64,000 bases of DNA, from contig NZ_JANHDM010000002.1 of assembly GCF_024494685.1 (NCBI RefSeq), positions 248,001 to 312,000 on the forward strand, in the 5' to 3' direction. Shown piece by piece: positions 9,417-18,634 of the stretch. The translations under genes were made by a program, and so were the position numbers. Numbering within the stretch: position 1 is the stretch's first letter; each line of letters begins with the position of its first letter. The notes beneath the pieces were generated by a model that was given only the letters and a program-made list of their open reading frames with translations, was not told the DNA's origin and did no database searches. Source of the stretch: Halorubrum rubrum (GTDB taxonomy: Archaea > Halobacteriota > Halobacteria > Halobacteriales > Haloferacaceae).

Positions 9417-9863
9417 ATGCGAACGGTCCGAGACGCGGACGGCGACACGTATCTCCTCGTGAAGCGGTCCGACGAGTCCAGCCGGATCCGCGACCCGGAG
9501 ACGGGCGCGGAGCGGTACGTCGAGAACGCGACCCTCGAGACGGTCGAGGGGGAGTCACCGCTCGCGACCGCGGCGAGGGGGGTTCCGGAGCCCGTCCGCC
9601 GGACGATCCGGGCGGTCCCCGACGACCGGGCGCTCGGGCTGCTCATCGAGCTCGTCGATCGCGGACCGCTGTCGGTCCGCGAGGTCACGGACGCCTACGA
9701 CATGTGCGAGTCCGACCTCCACGGCCGGCTCGCCGGGTTCCGCGTCGCCGAACTGATCGAGGAGGCCGACGTCGGCGGCCGCCGGGGATACGCCGCGACG
9801 CCGGTCGCCGAGGCGGCGGTTCGACTGTTACGCGGGGACGCCGAGAAAACGGACGAGTCGTAG
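9417..9863 (+). CDS. Winged-helix protein next to rad50 (DUF7346-like)
   Basis: A 148-residue protein. The first part (RTVRDADGDTYLLVKRSDESS) resembles a small beta domain that reads like a record of modifiable residues. The C-terminal part (about residues 68-138) has winged-helix features: ALGLLIELVDRGPLSVREVT, then a probable recognition helix and wing (LIEEADVGGRRGYAATPVAEAA). It is convergent with rad50 across a repeat-bearing gap. I recall a haloarchaeal family of this type beside mre11-rad50, but no function is established from sequence. Confidence 0.65.
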   Translation: MRTVRDADGDTYLLVKRSDESSRIRDPETGAERYVENATLETVEGESPLATAARGVPEPVRRTIRAVPDDRALGLLIELVDRGPLSVREVTDAYDMCESDLHGRLAGFRVAELIEEADVGGRRGYAATPVAEAAVRLLRGDAEKTDES

Positions 9864-9890
9864 GGATCGACCGCCGACCGCGCCGCGACC

Positions 9891-9990
9891 GCACCTCACG
9901 CCTCCCCAGCCTCGGTCTTGGCGGCCCGCCGGAGCCGCCGGCGGGCCGCCTCGCCCTCCCTCGCGCGAGCCGTTCGCGGCCACCGGCCGC
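9891..9990 (+). repeat. Dispersed hairpin repeat, copy A
   Basis: The core GCACCTCACGCCTCCCCAGC starts at 9891. It is followed by a hairpin with perfect 13-bp arms (9920-9932 and 9938-9950) around a 5-base loop, then by GC-rich sequence. The core recurs on the opposite strand at 47837-47862 and, slightly diverged, at 52711-52734, each followed by a different hairpin. It lies between convergent genes (the winged-helix gene and rad50), where it could also act as a bidirectional terminator. Confidence 0.75.
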
Positions 9991-10043
9991 TCACGGGCGC
10001 GCGCCACCGCGGACGCGTCGGTCGTCTCGGTCGCCTCTCCGCC

Positions 10044-12737
10044 TCAGTCGTCCGCGAGGGACGCGACGTCGACCCCGGCGGCGTCCTCGCGAGTGACGGT
10101 CGAGCGGTTCGTCCGCGGATCCTTCTCGACGGTCACGAGCTCGTCCGCGGCCCCCACCAGCTCGTCGTCGTGGCTCACGATCACGATCTGTTTGACGCCG
10201 AACCCGCGCATCTCCTCGACGAGGTCGACGAGCCGGGAGACGTGTCCGGAGTCGAGGAAGACGGTCGGCTCGTCGAGGATCAGCGGGGGCGTCGGCGCGG
10301 CCCCCTCGATCCCCTCCGCGAGCAGCCGGTAGATCGCACAGCGCAGCGAGAGGTTGAACAGCGCCCGCTCGCCGCCGGAGAGCTGCTCGGGGTCGAGCGC
10401 CTCCCCGTCCTTCTGGTAGACCGTGAGCGCGTACTCGCCGTCGAGTTCGATGTGCGAGTACGCGTCGTTGCCGTACACCAGCTCGAACGTCTCGTTGAGC
10501 GTGCGCTCGAGCTCCCGGACGTTGCGTTGGCGGAGCTCCGCGCGGAGTTCCCCGTACGTCGCCTCCAGCTCCGTCGTCTCCTCGTGGAGCGATTCGAGCG
10601 CCGCGACCGTCTCGGCGAGCGCCTCGCGCTCCCCGCGGAGCTCCTCCAGCGCCTCGATCTCGCCGCGCACCCCGCCGATCGCGTTCTGGAGCTCGGTCCG
10701 CCGCTCGTCGAGCCGGTCGAGCTCCTCGTCCACCTTTTCCACGTATTCCTCGGCTTCCGCCTTGCGCTCGCGAGCCGTCTCGACCGCCTCCTCGTCGACC
10801 GCCTCGCGAAGCTCGTCGCGCCGCTCGCGTTTATCCGCGAGCCGGTCGCGCCGCTCGTCGTTCACGGCCTCCAGGTCCGCGCGCTTCTCGCGCCGTCGCG
10901 CGATCTCCGCCTCCAGCTCCTCGACGGTCGCGAGCCGCTCCTCGACCGCGTCGACCGCCTCGCGAGCGTCCGCGACGCGCTCGAGTGAGTCCTCCAGCTC
11001 CCCCACCCGCTCCGCGGTCGCGTTCGCCTCCTCGCGTTTCTCCTCGGCGACCTCCCGCGTCGACTCGGCCTCCTCGCGCTTCTCCGTCGCCGCCTCGTGC
11101 TTCTCCGCCGCCGCCTCGCGCTTCTCCGTCGCCGCCTCGCGCTTCTCCGCGACGCGCTCCTCGAGGGTTCCGGTCCTCTCGTCGATCTCGGCGAGCCGAT
11201 CGGCGGCGTCCGCGAGCGCGTCGATCTCCTCGAGTCGGGCGTCGAGGTCGCTCGCGCGCTCGCGGGCGGACTCCAGCTCCTCTTCCAGCGCGGCGACGCG
11301 CTCGCGGTCCTCCTCGATCCCCGTCGCGTGCGGGGAGTCCTCGACCGGCTGGCCGCACTCGGGGCACTTGCCGGCGGCCAGCAGCTCCTCGGCCTCCGCG
11401 ACGCGCTCGCGGGCGTTCTTCAGCTCCGTCTCCAGCTCCGCGACGCGCTCGCGGACCTCGCCGCGGCGCTCCCGCAGCGTCTCCCGGCGCTCGGCGACGT
11501 CCCCGCGGTCGACGTCGGCGTCGGCCGTCTCGAACCGTTCGCGGAGCGCGTCGGCCTCCTCGCGGAGCGCCTCGATCGAGGCCTCCCGCTCGGCGGCCGC
11601 CCGCTCGGCGGCGCCCGCTTCCTCGACGAGGTCGTCGGCCGCCTCCTCGAACTCGTCGGCGCGACCCGCGAGGTCGTCCGCCTTCGCCGCGAGGTTCGCC
11701 GCCTGGTTGCGGAACGCCTCGGCTCTCACCCGTCGATCGTCGAGCTCCTCGCGGACCTCCGCCTCCCGGTCGGCGATCGCCTCGCGACGCTCCGCTATCG
11801 CCTCGTCGCTCGCGGCCTCGAGGCCGGCCGCGTCGAGCCGGTCGGCGATCGCCGACTCGACCTCGCCGATCCGCTCGCGGGTCTCGCGGATCGTCTCCCG
11901 GTGCGTCTCGCGTTCGCGTTCCGTCTCGCGGATCGCCGTCTCGATCGACTCGACGGCCTCCTCGACGTCCGCAAGCTCCTCCCGCTTCTCCTCGTGGGTC
12001 GACAGCGTCTCGGCCGCCGCCTCCCGCGTCTCCTTCGCGCGCTCCCGCTGGGCCTCGTAGCGGTCGATCGCGTCAGTCACCTCGCCGAGGTCGCTCTCGA
12101 GCCCGTTGAGCCGCCCGTGGAGGTCCTCCCCTTCCTTCCGCTCGATCCGCGCCTCCTTCTCCTCGAGGACGGCCCGTTTGGCGTTCAACACGTCCTCCAC
12201 GCCCAGCCTGGCGTCGCCCGCGCGCTCGCGGTACTCCTCGAGTTTCCCGAGCTGGAGGAGGTCGTCGATCACGTCCTGCCGCTGGCTCGGCGTGGCGTTG
12301 ATGAGCGCGTTCACCTCCCCCTGCCGGACGTACGCGCAGTTGACGAACGCGTCGGCGTCCATCCGGAGCAGCTCGGTCACGAACCGCCGGACGGCCGTCG
12401 CGCCGTCGCGCGTCGCGTCGCCGCCGGCGGTGGTCTCGAGGGCACAGTCGTGGTCGACGCGGTCGTCGTACCGGCGGAGCCGCCGCTCGACGTGGTAGGC
12501 GGTCCCGTCGTGGGTGAACCAGAGGTCGACCTCCGTCTCCTCCTCGCCGTTCGTGATCACGTCCTCGAGAGTCCCCTCCAGCGCCTTGGAGCCGTACAGC
12601 GCGAAGAAGCAGGCCTCGAGCAGCGACGACTTGCCGCTGCCGTTGATCCCGTGGATGACGGTGACGCCCTCGGAGAGTCGGAGGTCGGCGTCGCCGTACG
12701 GCTTGAAGTTCGAGAGCCGGATCCGGTCGAACCTCAC
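10044..12737 (-). CDS. rad50: DNA double-strand break repair ATPase Rad50
   Basis: SMC-like ATPase partner of Mre11. Walker [10 protein letters not shown] is at residues 30-38. Two long acidic coiled coils flank the zinc hook CPECGQPV (first Cys at residue 458), the midpoint of the 897-residue chain. The ABC signature ([20 protein letters not shown]) and Walker B ([11 protein letters not shown]) are near the C-terminus, followed by [11 protein letters not shown]. The gene overlaps mre11 by 4 bases, so translation is coupled. The coiled coils contain Glu/Ala/Arg-rich near-repeats (such as [21 protein letters not shown]), and these give long spurious antisense frames. Confidence 0.97.
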   Translation of the reverse strand: MRFDRIRLSNFKPYGDADLRLSEGVTVIHGINGSGKSSLLEACFFALYGSKALEGTLEDVITNGEEETEVDLWFTHDGTAYHVERRLRRYDDRVDHDCALETTAGGDATRDGATAVRRFVTELLRMDADAFVNCAYVRQGEVNALINATPSQRQDVIDDLLQLGKLEEYRERAGDARLGVEDVLNAKRAVLEEKEARIERKEGEDLHGRLNGLESDLGEVTDAIDRYEAQRERAKETREAAAETLSTHEEKREELADVEEAVESIETAIRETERERETHRETIRETRERIGEVESAIADRLDAAGLEAASDEAIAERREAIADREAEVREELDDRRVRAEAFRNQAANLAAKADDLAGRADEFEEAADDLVEEAGAAERAAAEREASIEALREEADALRERFETADADVDRGDVAERRETLRERRGEVRERVAELETELKNARERVAEAEELLAAGKCPECGQPVEDSPHATGIEEDRERVAALEEELESARERASDLDARLEEIDALADAADRLAEIDERTGTLEERVAEKREAATEKREAAAEKHEAATEKREEAESTREVAEEKREEANATAERVGELEDSLERVADAREAVDAVEERLATVEELEAEIARRREKRADLEAVNDERRDRLADKRERRDELREAVDEEAVETARERKAEAEEYVEKVDEELDRLDERRTELQNAIGGVRGEIEALEELRGEREALAETVAALESLHEETTELEATYGELRAELRQRNVRELERTLNETFELVYGNDAYSHIELDGEYALTVYQKDGEALDPEQLSGGERALFNLSLRCAIYRLLAEGIEGAAPTPPLILDEPTVFLDSGHVSRLVDLVEEMRGFGVKQIVIVSHDDELVGAADELVTVEKDPRTNRSTVTREDAAGVDVASLADD

Positions 12738-14026
12738 AGGTAGTCCTCCATGGAGACCTGTCCGTCCGCCGGCGTGGACGGGTCGGATCGCTCGGTTCCG
12801 TCGTCGGTCGCGTCGTCCCCGGTCGGCCGCTCGTCCCCGGTCGAGCCGTCGTCGGTCGTGTCGTCACCGGCCGCGTCGCCCTCGCCCGCCCCGCCGTCCG
12901 CGGCGGCGAACGCGGCGGGGTCGTCGAGCCGCTCCTCGACGCGGCTCTTCACCGTCTCGCGGACGTTGGCGTCGGCGATCGAGTCGGATCGGACCGCGTC
13001 GTCGACGTCGAGCCCGGCCGCGGAGAGCCCCATCTCCTCGATCCGCTCGCGGACGGCCGCCTCCGGGTCGGCGAAGCTCACGTCGAACTCCTCGTCGGTC
13101 TCCACCGTCCGTCGGTCGGTGACGCGCGCGACGAGCGCTCCCTCGGCGTCCGCGAATGCCTCGACCGCGGCCGGGGTGACAGGGTCGCCCTCGCCGGTTA
13201 TCTCGACGAGCACGACGGCGTCCGCGAGGTCGTGTTCGCGGACCCGCTCGCGGACGCGCGCCTCGCCCTCCCCGGCGTCGAGATCGACCGACACGAACAC
13301 GAACTCCCGAGTGTCGAGCGCGCGTCGCCGGATCTCCACGCGGTCGTCGCCGCCGACGGCCGCCCCGTCGAAGGCGACGAGGTTGTAGCCGCGTCCCTCG
13401 CGCTCGCTCGCGCTCGCGCGCTCGGTCGACCCCGGATAGGTGACCCACGTCCCCGCGACCTCGGCGCTGTCGGGGGTGTGGTTGTCACCGAGGAGCATCG
13501 CGTCGAAGTCGACGTCGCTCTCGTCGAGGACGGTCTCCGTGTCCCAGTCCGCGTGCGCGAACGGCTCGAAGAGGCCGTGGGCGACGAGCGCCGCGTAGTC
13601 GGCGTCGTGCGGCTCGAACGCGTACTCGAGCTCGTCCCGTCGGGAGACGGGGACGTGATCGAGGCCGTAGAAGGCGACGTCGCCGACGACGGTCGGCGCG
13701 TCGCCGAGCCGGGTCGCGAGCCCCAGCCGCTCGAAGAGGTCGAGCCACTGTCCCCCGCGGGTCGACTCGTGGTTGCCCACGACGGCGAGGAAGGGGATCC
13801 CGGCGTCCGCGAGTCGCCGGAGGACGGCGATCGTCCCCATGAGGTCCGGGAGTTCGGGCCGCCGGTCGTGAAAGAGGTCGCCGGCGTGGACGACGGCGTC
13901 GACGTCGTCGTCGACCGCGTCGTCGACGACGGCCCCGAACGCGTCGAGGAAGTCCTGGCGTCTGACCGGCGAGTGGTACTGCTGGTACCCGACGTGGGTG
14001 TCGCCGGTGTGGATCACCCGTGTCAT
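12734..14026 (-). CDS. mre11: DNA double-strand break repair nuclease Mre11
   Basis: Mn-dependent metallophosphoesterase of the Mre11-Rad50 complex. The phosphoesterase motifs are in order: GDTHVGY (residues 8-14), [18 protein letters not shown] and a LLGDNH-type motif (ALVAHG before it). The product is 430 residues. After the capping domain comes a long acidic Asp/Gly/Thr-rich linker (about 355-420), then a conserved-looking end QVSMEDYL that resembles a PCNA-interacting motif. It overlaps both rad50 downstream and a small gene upstream by 4 bases, making a three-gene coupled operon. Confidence 0.96.
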   Translation of the reverse strand: MTRVIHTGDTHVGYQQYHSPVRRQDFLDAFGAVVDDAVDDDVDAVVHAGDLFHDRRPELPDLMGTIAVLRRLADAGIPFLAVVGNHESTRGGQWLDLFERLGLATRLGDAPTVVGDVAFYGLDHVPVSRRDELEYAFEPHDADYAALVAHGLFEPFAHADWDTETVLDESDVDFDAMLLGDNHTPDSAEVAGTWVTYPGSTERASASEREGRGYNLVAFDGAAVGGDDRVEIRRRALDTREFVFVSVDLDAGEGEARVRERVREHDLADAVVLVEITGEGDPVTPAAVEAFADAEGALVARVTDRRTVETDEEFDVSFADPEAAVRERIEEMGLSAAGLDVDDAVRSDSIADANVRETVKSRVEERLDDPAAFAAADGGAGEGDAAGDDTTDDGSTGDERPTGDDATDDGTERSDPSTPADGQVSMEDYL

Positions 14027-14382
14027 CGGCTCGACGGTTGGCCCGTGTCGGGTTTAGGGGTTCCGGGCGGGTCGGGCGGAGCGGGTCGGGCGGGTCCGCC
14101 GGGACGTTCCGCCGATTCCGAGGCGACGACCCGATACCGACGGTACGCCTCGAGCGCCTCGCGCCCGCGCTCGGCGAGGTCGACGTCGCCGGCGCGGTCC
14201 GCCTCGTCCACCGCCGTCGCGAGTCGGGCGACCCCGACCGCCTCGACGAAGCCGGCCGCCCGGCGGAGGTCGGTTCGGGCGGCGTCCGCCTCGGCGATCA
14301 CCGCCGCGTAGGGGCGGGTCGCGGTGTCCGTTCGCGTCGCGAGCGCGGCGAGCGCCCGTTTGACGTCGTCCGTCGAGACCAT
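14023..14382 (-). CDS. Conserved haloarchaeal protein, first gene of the mre11-rad50 operon
   Basis: A 119-residue protein, Ala/Arg/Asp-rich and mostly helical (VKRALAALATRTDTATRPYAAVIAEADAA reads as two helices), with a Pro-rich C-terminal tail. I recognise no domain. Its stop overlaps the mre11 start by 4 bases (ATGA), and a TATA-like TCTAAAC sits about 25 bases before its ATG. It therefore leads the operon and probably acts with Mre11-Rad50. What it does is unknown. Confidence 0.75.
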   Translation of the reverse strand: MVSTDDVKRALAALATRTDTATRPYAAVIAEADAARTDLRRAAGFVEAVGVARLATAVDEADRAGDVDLAERGREALEAYRRYRVVASESAERPGGPARPAPPDPPGTPKPDTGQPSSR

Positions 14383-14448
14383 GCGGCCGCTGGGTCGGCA
14401 TCGGGTTTAGACCCTCGGTGGTGGGATGGGCGGTCGACGGGCCGCGGC

Positions 14449-14712
14449 TCACACCGCCAGCGAGTACAGCCGCTTGCGGGCGTCGGTAAAGGAAAAGCGG
14501 GAGTCTATCACGTCCTCCTCCTCGAGCCGAGAGAGCGCGTACCGGACGGTCCGCGGGGGGAGGAGCGTCTCCTCGGCGAGTTGGCTCTGGGTCAGCGTGT
14601 CGTTGTAATCGAGGACCTTCGCGACGAGTTTGGCGCTCGGCGGCAGGTCGCGAACGGCCTCCCAGCGGTCCGAGACGTCCTCGTCGGCGGCGACGGCTTC
14701 CGTGGTGCTCAT
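14449..14712 (-). CDS. MarR/winged-helix transcriptional regulator
   Basis: An 87-residue single-domain winged-helix protein. Helices (LPPSAKLVAKVLDYNDTL), a helix-turn-helix (TQSQLAEETLLPPRTVRYAL) and a wing ending RFSFTDARKRLYSL fill almost the whole chain, with no sensor domain. It is divergent from pan across an AT-rich 140-base promoter region. The regulated genes are unknown; divergent autoregulation or control of pan is possible. Confidence 0.85.
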   Translation of the reverse strand: MSTTEAVAADEDVSDRWEAVRDLPPSAKLVAKVLDYNDTLTQSQLAEETLLPPRTVRYALSRLEEEDVIDSRFSFTDARKRLYSLAV

Positions 14713-14852
14713 GCGTGGTCGTCAGTATCTCATGCTGCTAGATAATATTTACTATCCTATTTTATTACCTAGAGACATGTGTTTCGCGGCGGGACGGACC
14801 TCGAGTGCCACCACCCGAAGCCTCTTATCCGCGAGACGCTTTATTACGGCCA
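14713..14852. promoter_or_regulatory. AT-rich divergent promoter region between the MarR-type gene and pan
   Basis: This is one of the most AT-rich stretches in the window (ATAATATTTACTATCCTATT around 14742-14761). A TATA-like CTCTTATC at 14822-14829 lies 24-31 bases before the pan ATG. For the leftward gene, TATA-like AAATATTA lies upstream of its ATG at 14712. The symmetric AT-rich centre could hold a regulator site. Confidence 0.5.
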
Positions 14853-16070
14853 ATGAGTGACACCGTCGACGACGTCGACATGCCCTACGACGAGGGGTCG
14901 GCGTCGAGACAGGAGAAGATCGAGACCCTCCAGGATCGGCTGGAGGTCCTCGAGACGCAGAACGAGGAGATGCGCGACAAGCTCCTCGACGCCAACGCCG
15001 AGAACAACAAGTACCAACAGAAGCTCGAACGGCTCACCCACGAGAACAAGAAGCTCAAGCAGTCGCCGCTGTTCGTGGCCACCGTCCAGGAGCTCACGGA
15101 GGACGGCGCGGTCATCAAACAGCACGGCAACAACCAGGAGGCGCTGACGGAGATAACCGACGAGATGCGCGAGGAGATCGGCCCCGACGACCGGGTCGCG
15201 GTCAACAACTCGCTTTCCGTCGTCAAGAAACTCGAGAAGGAGACGGATGTTCGCGCCCGCGTCATGCAGGTCGAACACTCTCCGGACGTCACCTACAACG
15301 ACATCGGCGGGCTCGAAGACCAGATGCAGGAGGTCCGCGAGACGGTCGAGATGCCGCTCGAACGCCCCGAGATGTTCACGGACGTCGGGATCCAGCCGCC
15401 GAGCGGCGTCCTGCTGTACGGCCCGCCGGGGACGGGCAAGACGATGCTCGCGAAGGCCGTAGCCAACGAGACGGACGCCACCTTCATCAAGATGGCCGGC
15501 TCCGAACTCGTCCACAAGTTCATCGGCGAGGGCGCGAAGCTCGTCCGCGACCTCTTCGAGGTCGCCCGCGAGAACCAGCCCGCGGTCCTCTTCATCGACG
15601 AGATCGACGCGATCGCCTCGAAGCGGACGGACTCGAAGACGAGCGGCGACGCCGAGGTCCAGCGGACGATGATGCAGCTGCTCTCGGAGATGGACGGCTT
15701 CGACGAGCGCGGCGAGGTGCGGATCATCGCCGCCACGAACCGCTTCGACATGCTCGACCCCGCCATCCTCCGGCCCGGCCGCTTCGACCGTCTCATCGAG
15801 GTGCCCAAACCCGACACCGCGGGCCGGGAGATCATCTTCCGGATCCACACCCGCAAGATGAACCTCGCCGACGGCATCGACTTCACCGAACTCGCCGGCA
15901 TGGTCGAGGACGCCTCCGGCGCGGACATCAAGGCGATCTGTACCGAGGCCGGGATGTTCGCGATCCGCGACGACCGGACGCAGGTCACCCTCGACGACTT
16001 CCTCGAGGCCTACGAGAAGCTCCAGGCGACCGACGAGAGCGACGCCGACGACTCGCTCGCGTTCGCGTAG
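14853..16070 (+). CDS. pan: Proteasome-activating nucleotidase PAN
   Basis: Hexameric AAA+ ATPase that unfolds substrates for the archaeal 20S proteasome. The N-terminal coiled coil covers about residues 20-75 (LQDRLEVLETQNEEMRDKLL) and is followed by an OB domain. Then come Walker A GPPGTGKT (about 190-197), Walker B LFIDEIDAIA, and the second region of homology with AATNRFDMLDPAILRPGRFD. The chain is 405 residues. It ends LAFA, so the canonical HbYX docking motif has Phe in place of Tyr. The start at 14853 was preferred over an in-frame upstream codon because of the TATA spacing and family length. Confidence 0.97.
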   Translation: MSDTVDDVDMPYDEGSASRQEKIETLQDRLEVLETQNEEMRDKLLDANAENNKYQQKLERLTHENKKLKQSPLFVATVQELTEDGAVIKQHGNNQEALTEITDEMREEIGPDDRVAVNNSLSVVKKLEKETDVRARVMQVEHSPDVTYNDIGGLEDQMQEVRETVEMPLERPEMFTDVGIQPPSGVLLYGPPGTGKTMLAKAVANETDATFIKMAGSELVHKFIGEGAKLVRDLFEVARENQPAVLFIDEIDAIASKRTDSKTSGDAEVQRTMMQLLSEMDGFDERGEVRIIAATNRFDMLDPAILRPGRFDRLIEVPKPDTAGREIIFRIHTRKMNLADGIDFTELAGMVEDASGADIKAICTEAGMFAIRDDRTQVTLDDFLEAYEKLQATDESDADDSLAFA

Positions 16071-16144
16071 GGCGGACGCCGCCCCGACCGAAAGCCGGTG
16101 GTTTATATCGGCCGCCGTCGTTCTCGGACCAACGAGGGACCATC

Positions 16145-16282
16145 GTGACGACCGCAGAGTTCTCGTGTCCGGGCTGTAACCAGACCATCGAGGTGAACGA
16201 CGAGATGCGCGAGACCATCCTCGAGGTCGGCTGTCCGGTGTGTACGACCGCCGTGAGCACCGACGACTTCGCCGAAGCGTAG
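16145..16282 (+). CDS. Mini zinc ribbon protein 1 (DUF7560-like)
   Basis: A 45-residue protein with two CxxC knuckles, CPGC and CPVC, about 23 residues apart, which should bind one zinc ion. It starts at GTG 16145; a TATA box (TTTATAT, 16102-16108) lies 37 bases upstream. It is clearly paralogous to the 50-residue product at 17660-17812: both share the pattern EV-x-D-x-MRE-x2-LE-x-GC-x-VC between and around the cysteines. The function is unknown; such ribbons often mediate protein or nucleic-acid contacts. Confidence 0.8.
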   Translation: MTTAEFSCPGCNQTIEVNDEMRETILEVGCPVCTTAVSTDDFAEA

Positions 16283-16386
16283 TCCCGGATCGTGGACCTC
16301 GCTCGCGTTCTCCTCCCGGTCGAGTGCTCCCCGTCCGGCGACGTTCCTCCGTCCGTCTTCTCGTTCGACGCACGCGAAGCGGCCGC

Positions 16387-16998
16387 ATGAACGACTCTCC
16401 CGGCGCTTCTCGCTCCGCCGATCCCGTACGGCGTCACCCCCACCACACGTTCAAGCCGGGGACGGTGTCGACCGGGACGTTCCAGCGCTACGTCTTCGAC
16501 GTCTGCGACTCCGCGGCCGACTGGGGGATCGAACACGTCCTGCTCGTCAACGGCCGCTACCTCGTCCAGGATCCCGAACTGGAGGTCGTCGTCCGCCGAC
16601 TCCGCACCGAGAGCGACCTCGAGGCGTTTCACGTCCCGCTCGTGGAGCCGTTCGCGGACGTCGCCGAGGAAATACGGACCGGCGAGGTCTCGTTTCACGC
16701 CTCGGAGTTCGAGACGAGCATCATGCTGGAGCTGTTCCCCGAACTCGTCGACATGGACGCCGCGACCGCGGTCGACCCGTCCGCGGGGTCGCTCCCGCTC
16801 ACCAACGACGACGCGCTCGGCGAGAACCGGGTGGGATGGGCGTTCACCGCCGACGAGATGGCGTCGATCACCCCCGCGGGCAACGTCGGCGACCCGACGG
16901 TCGCAACGGCCGAGACGGGGGCGGCGCTCGTCGACGCGGCGGTCTCGGACGTGGTGACGCTGATCGAGGAGCTGGAGCGTCGGCGACGCGAGGAGTGA
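16387..16998 (+). CDS. Degenerate creatininase-family protein lacking the metal site
   Basis: The 203-residue product resembles the C-terminal two-thirds of creatinine amidohydrolase-type proteins: a PGTVS-like strand, then HVLLVNGRYLV, then HASEFETSIMLELFPELVD. The family's N-terminal metal ligands (Glu and His of an E-x-H segment, plus Asp) are missing altogether. The motif NGHYEN or NGHGGN appears here as NGRYLV, so the metal-binding His and Glu are also gone. No in-frame N-terminal remnant exists upstream. It is either a decaying gene or a pseudoenzyme with a new role. Reading-frame integrity argues for some selection. Confidence 0.7.
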   Translation: MNDSPGASRSADPVRRHPHHTFKPGTVSTGTFQRYVFDVCDSAADWGIEHVLLVNGRYLVQDPELEVVVRRLRTESDLEAFHVPLVEPFADVAEEIRTGEVSFHASEFETSIMLELFPELVDMDAATAVDPSAGSLPLTNDDALGENRVGWAFTADEMASITPAGNVGDPTVATAETGAALVDAAVSDVVTLIEELERRRREE

Positions 16999-17066
16999 AC
17001 GGAGACGGGGCGCGAGGAGCGAACGGAGCCGAGAGGCGGGGCGAGAGGGAACGAGGCTCCCGTAGA

Positions 17067-17519
17067 CTACTCGTCGCGCTCGACCGTGATCGTCCGGCCG
17101 GTCAGCCGGTCGGGAGCGAGCCGGTAGAGCTGGATGTCGAGGTCGGGCTTGCCGTCGGCCCAGATCTCGAAGAGCGGCCGGCGGGTCTCGCCGTACTGGG
17201 CGATCGTCTCGGGGGTGAGCGTCGCGGGGTCGACCCGCTCGAGCGTCCCGACGGCGACGACGCTGGTGTAGCGCCCGCCGTCCTCCTCGTACACCACGAT
17301 TCGGGCGTCGGGATCGGACCCGAGGAACTCGCGTTTCTCGCTGTCGACGGTGGAAACGAGCCGCAGGAACGTCTCACGTGAGTCCTCGTCGTAGCCGTAG
17401 GAGATCGGGATCGCGTACGGGGCGTCGTCGCGGGCGAGCGAGAGCACGCCGGTCTCGTGGCGGGCGAGGAACGCGTCTATCGCGGACGCGGACATCTCGG
17501 CCTCGCGCTTCGTCGTCAT
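17067..17519 (-). CDS. Pyridoxamine 5'-phosphate oxidase (PPOX)-family flavoprotein
   Basis: A 150-residue protein with a split-barrel flavin-binding fold. The N-terminal helix AIDAFLARHETGVLSLARDD leads to the strands PYAIPISYGYDEDS, and the middle and end contain YTSVVAVGTLERVD. Similar small PPOX proteins bind FMN, heme or F420, and the substrate here is unknown. A TATA-like GTTTATCC lies about 27-33 bases before the ATG at 17519. It converges with the creatininase-like gene. Confidence 0.85.
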   Translation of the reverse strand: MTTKREAEMSASAIDAFLARHETGVLSLARDDAPYAIPISYGYDEDSRETFLRLVSTVDSEKREFLGSDPDARIVVYEEDGGRYTSVVAVGTLERVDPATLTPETIAQYGETRRPLFEIWADGKPDLDIQLYRLAPDRLTGRTITVERDE

Positions 17520-17659
17520 ACCCTACGTCTCTACACACGGGGGGATAAACCACACGAGACCGGGTGACGGCCCCGTCGCTCGCGGGTCGAACCGCGGTCG
17601 TCGGTGGTGGTCGCGAAGAGGGCTCTGGCGGCGGAGATTCGCGGGCTTCGGACCGGCGG

Positions 17660-17812
17660 TCACTCCACGGCGGGGGCGGTGAGGTCGGCGTCGACGACGG
17701 GCGCGCCGCAGACGACACAACCGGCCTCGAGCAGCGCCTCCCGCATCGCGTCGTCCACCTCGAACGAGCGGCGACACTCCGGGCAGACGAACGTGTGTGT
17801 GGGTGTCGTCAT
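17660..17812 (-). CDS. Mini zinc ribbon protein 2 (DUF7560-like)
   Basis: A 50-residue paralogue of the protein at 16145-16282, with knuckles CPEC and CVVC. The start at 17812 (MTTPTHTF) is preferred over an upstream ATG at 17842 because it matches the family N-terminus. The gene lies behind the PPOX gene on the same strand. The two ribbons therefore sit at the outer ends of two convergent gene pairs. Confidence 0.8.
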   Translation of the reverse strand: MTTPTHTFVCPECRRSFEVDDAMREALLEAGCVVCGAPVVDADLTAPAVE

Positions 17813-17899
17813 GAACGGATATGGAACGGCCGTTCCTATCAAACGATCATCGAGTTCTCACGCCGTCAGAATCCGATCGGTCGAGCACCGTCCGCGCGG

Positions 17900-18634
17900 T
17901 CAGTCGAGCACGGTCGCGAGGATCTTTCGCTGGGCGGCCGCGATGTGTTCGCTGAACGTCGAGCGGTCGATGCCGAGATCCGCGGCCACCTCGCCCGCGT
18001 TCGCGCCCTTCGGGTGGTCGAAGTAGCCGGCGTCGTAGGCGGCCGTGAGCACCTCGCGCTGTCGTTCCGTCAGTTCGCTCCGGTCGAAGGTGGCCAGGTC
18101 GCTCTCCTCGGGGGTCGACGATGACTGTAACAGCCGCAGCACCTGCATGTCCGCACAGGACTCCTGAAGCTCCTCGAGGACCGCCCGCAGCGTCGGGAGG
18201 TCGGCCGCGTGAAACGTCACGAGGAGCCGACCGTCACGGACGACCGTCTCCGTCGCCGGGACGCCGTGGCGATCGAGCACCGAGAACGGCGACTCGTCCG
18301 TGCACGGCACCTCGAACCGGTAGGCCGCCTTTCGGCCGTAATCGAACACCGTCTCGACGCCCTCCGGGACCTCGAGGTCGGCGTCCGCGAGGAACTCGAT
18401 CACGACGGCGTCGCCGCCGGTGACGCCGGGATCCGCGGCGTCGCCGTCGTCGGGCTCGCCGCGATCGGGCGTCTCGACCTCGTCGCCCGCCGACCGGTCG
18501 CCCGCGCTCGCCGGCTCGGGGACGAGCCGACTCCGCGCCACGCTGTAGATCGGGGTCGACCCGTCGAGCACGCCGTCGAACGGCGACGGCGACGACGTCG
18601 GCAGCGAGACCTCCGCCCTGATGCCGGCTCCCAT
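17900..18634 (-). CDS. Bat-type HTH-10 transcriptional regulator
   Basis: A 244-residue regulator. The C-terminal about 60 residues form the bacterio-opsin-activator HTH (LTERQREVLTAAYDAGYFD, then the helix-turn-helix GEVAADLGIDRSTFSEHIAAA). The N-terminal domain (about 70-180) is a beta-rich module with DGRLLVTFHAADLP, as in other Bat-like proteins lacking a GAF or PAS domain. An acidic linker lies near 55-75. It is transcribed divergently from a winged-helix gene, and a TATA-like GTTTTGTC lies about 28 bases before its ATG. Confidence 0.88.
   Translation of the reverse strand: MGAGIRAEVSLPTSSPSPFDGVLDGSTPIYSVARSRLVPEPASAGDRSAGDEVETPDRGEPDDGDAADPGVTGGDAVVIEFLADADLEVPEGVETVFDYGRKAAYRFEVPCTDESPFSVLDRHGVPATETVVRDGRLLVTFHAADLPTLRAVLEELQESCADMQVLRLLQSSSTPEESDLATFDRSELTERQREVLTAAYDAGYFDHPKGANAGEVAADLGIDRSTFSEHIAAAQRKILATVLD

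Noticed and set aside
10423-12743. Long plus-strand frames of over 500 codons opposite rad50
   Set aside because: They mirror the Glu/Ala/Arg-rich coiled coil; their Ser/Arg-rich low-complexity output is not a plausible protein.
16240-16386. Upstream extension of the creatininase-like protein to restore its N-terminus
   Set aside because: The extra 49 residues are Arg/Ser-rich with no creatininase motif, and they overlap the zinc ribbon gene's end.
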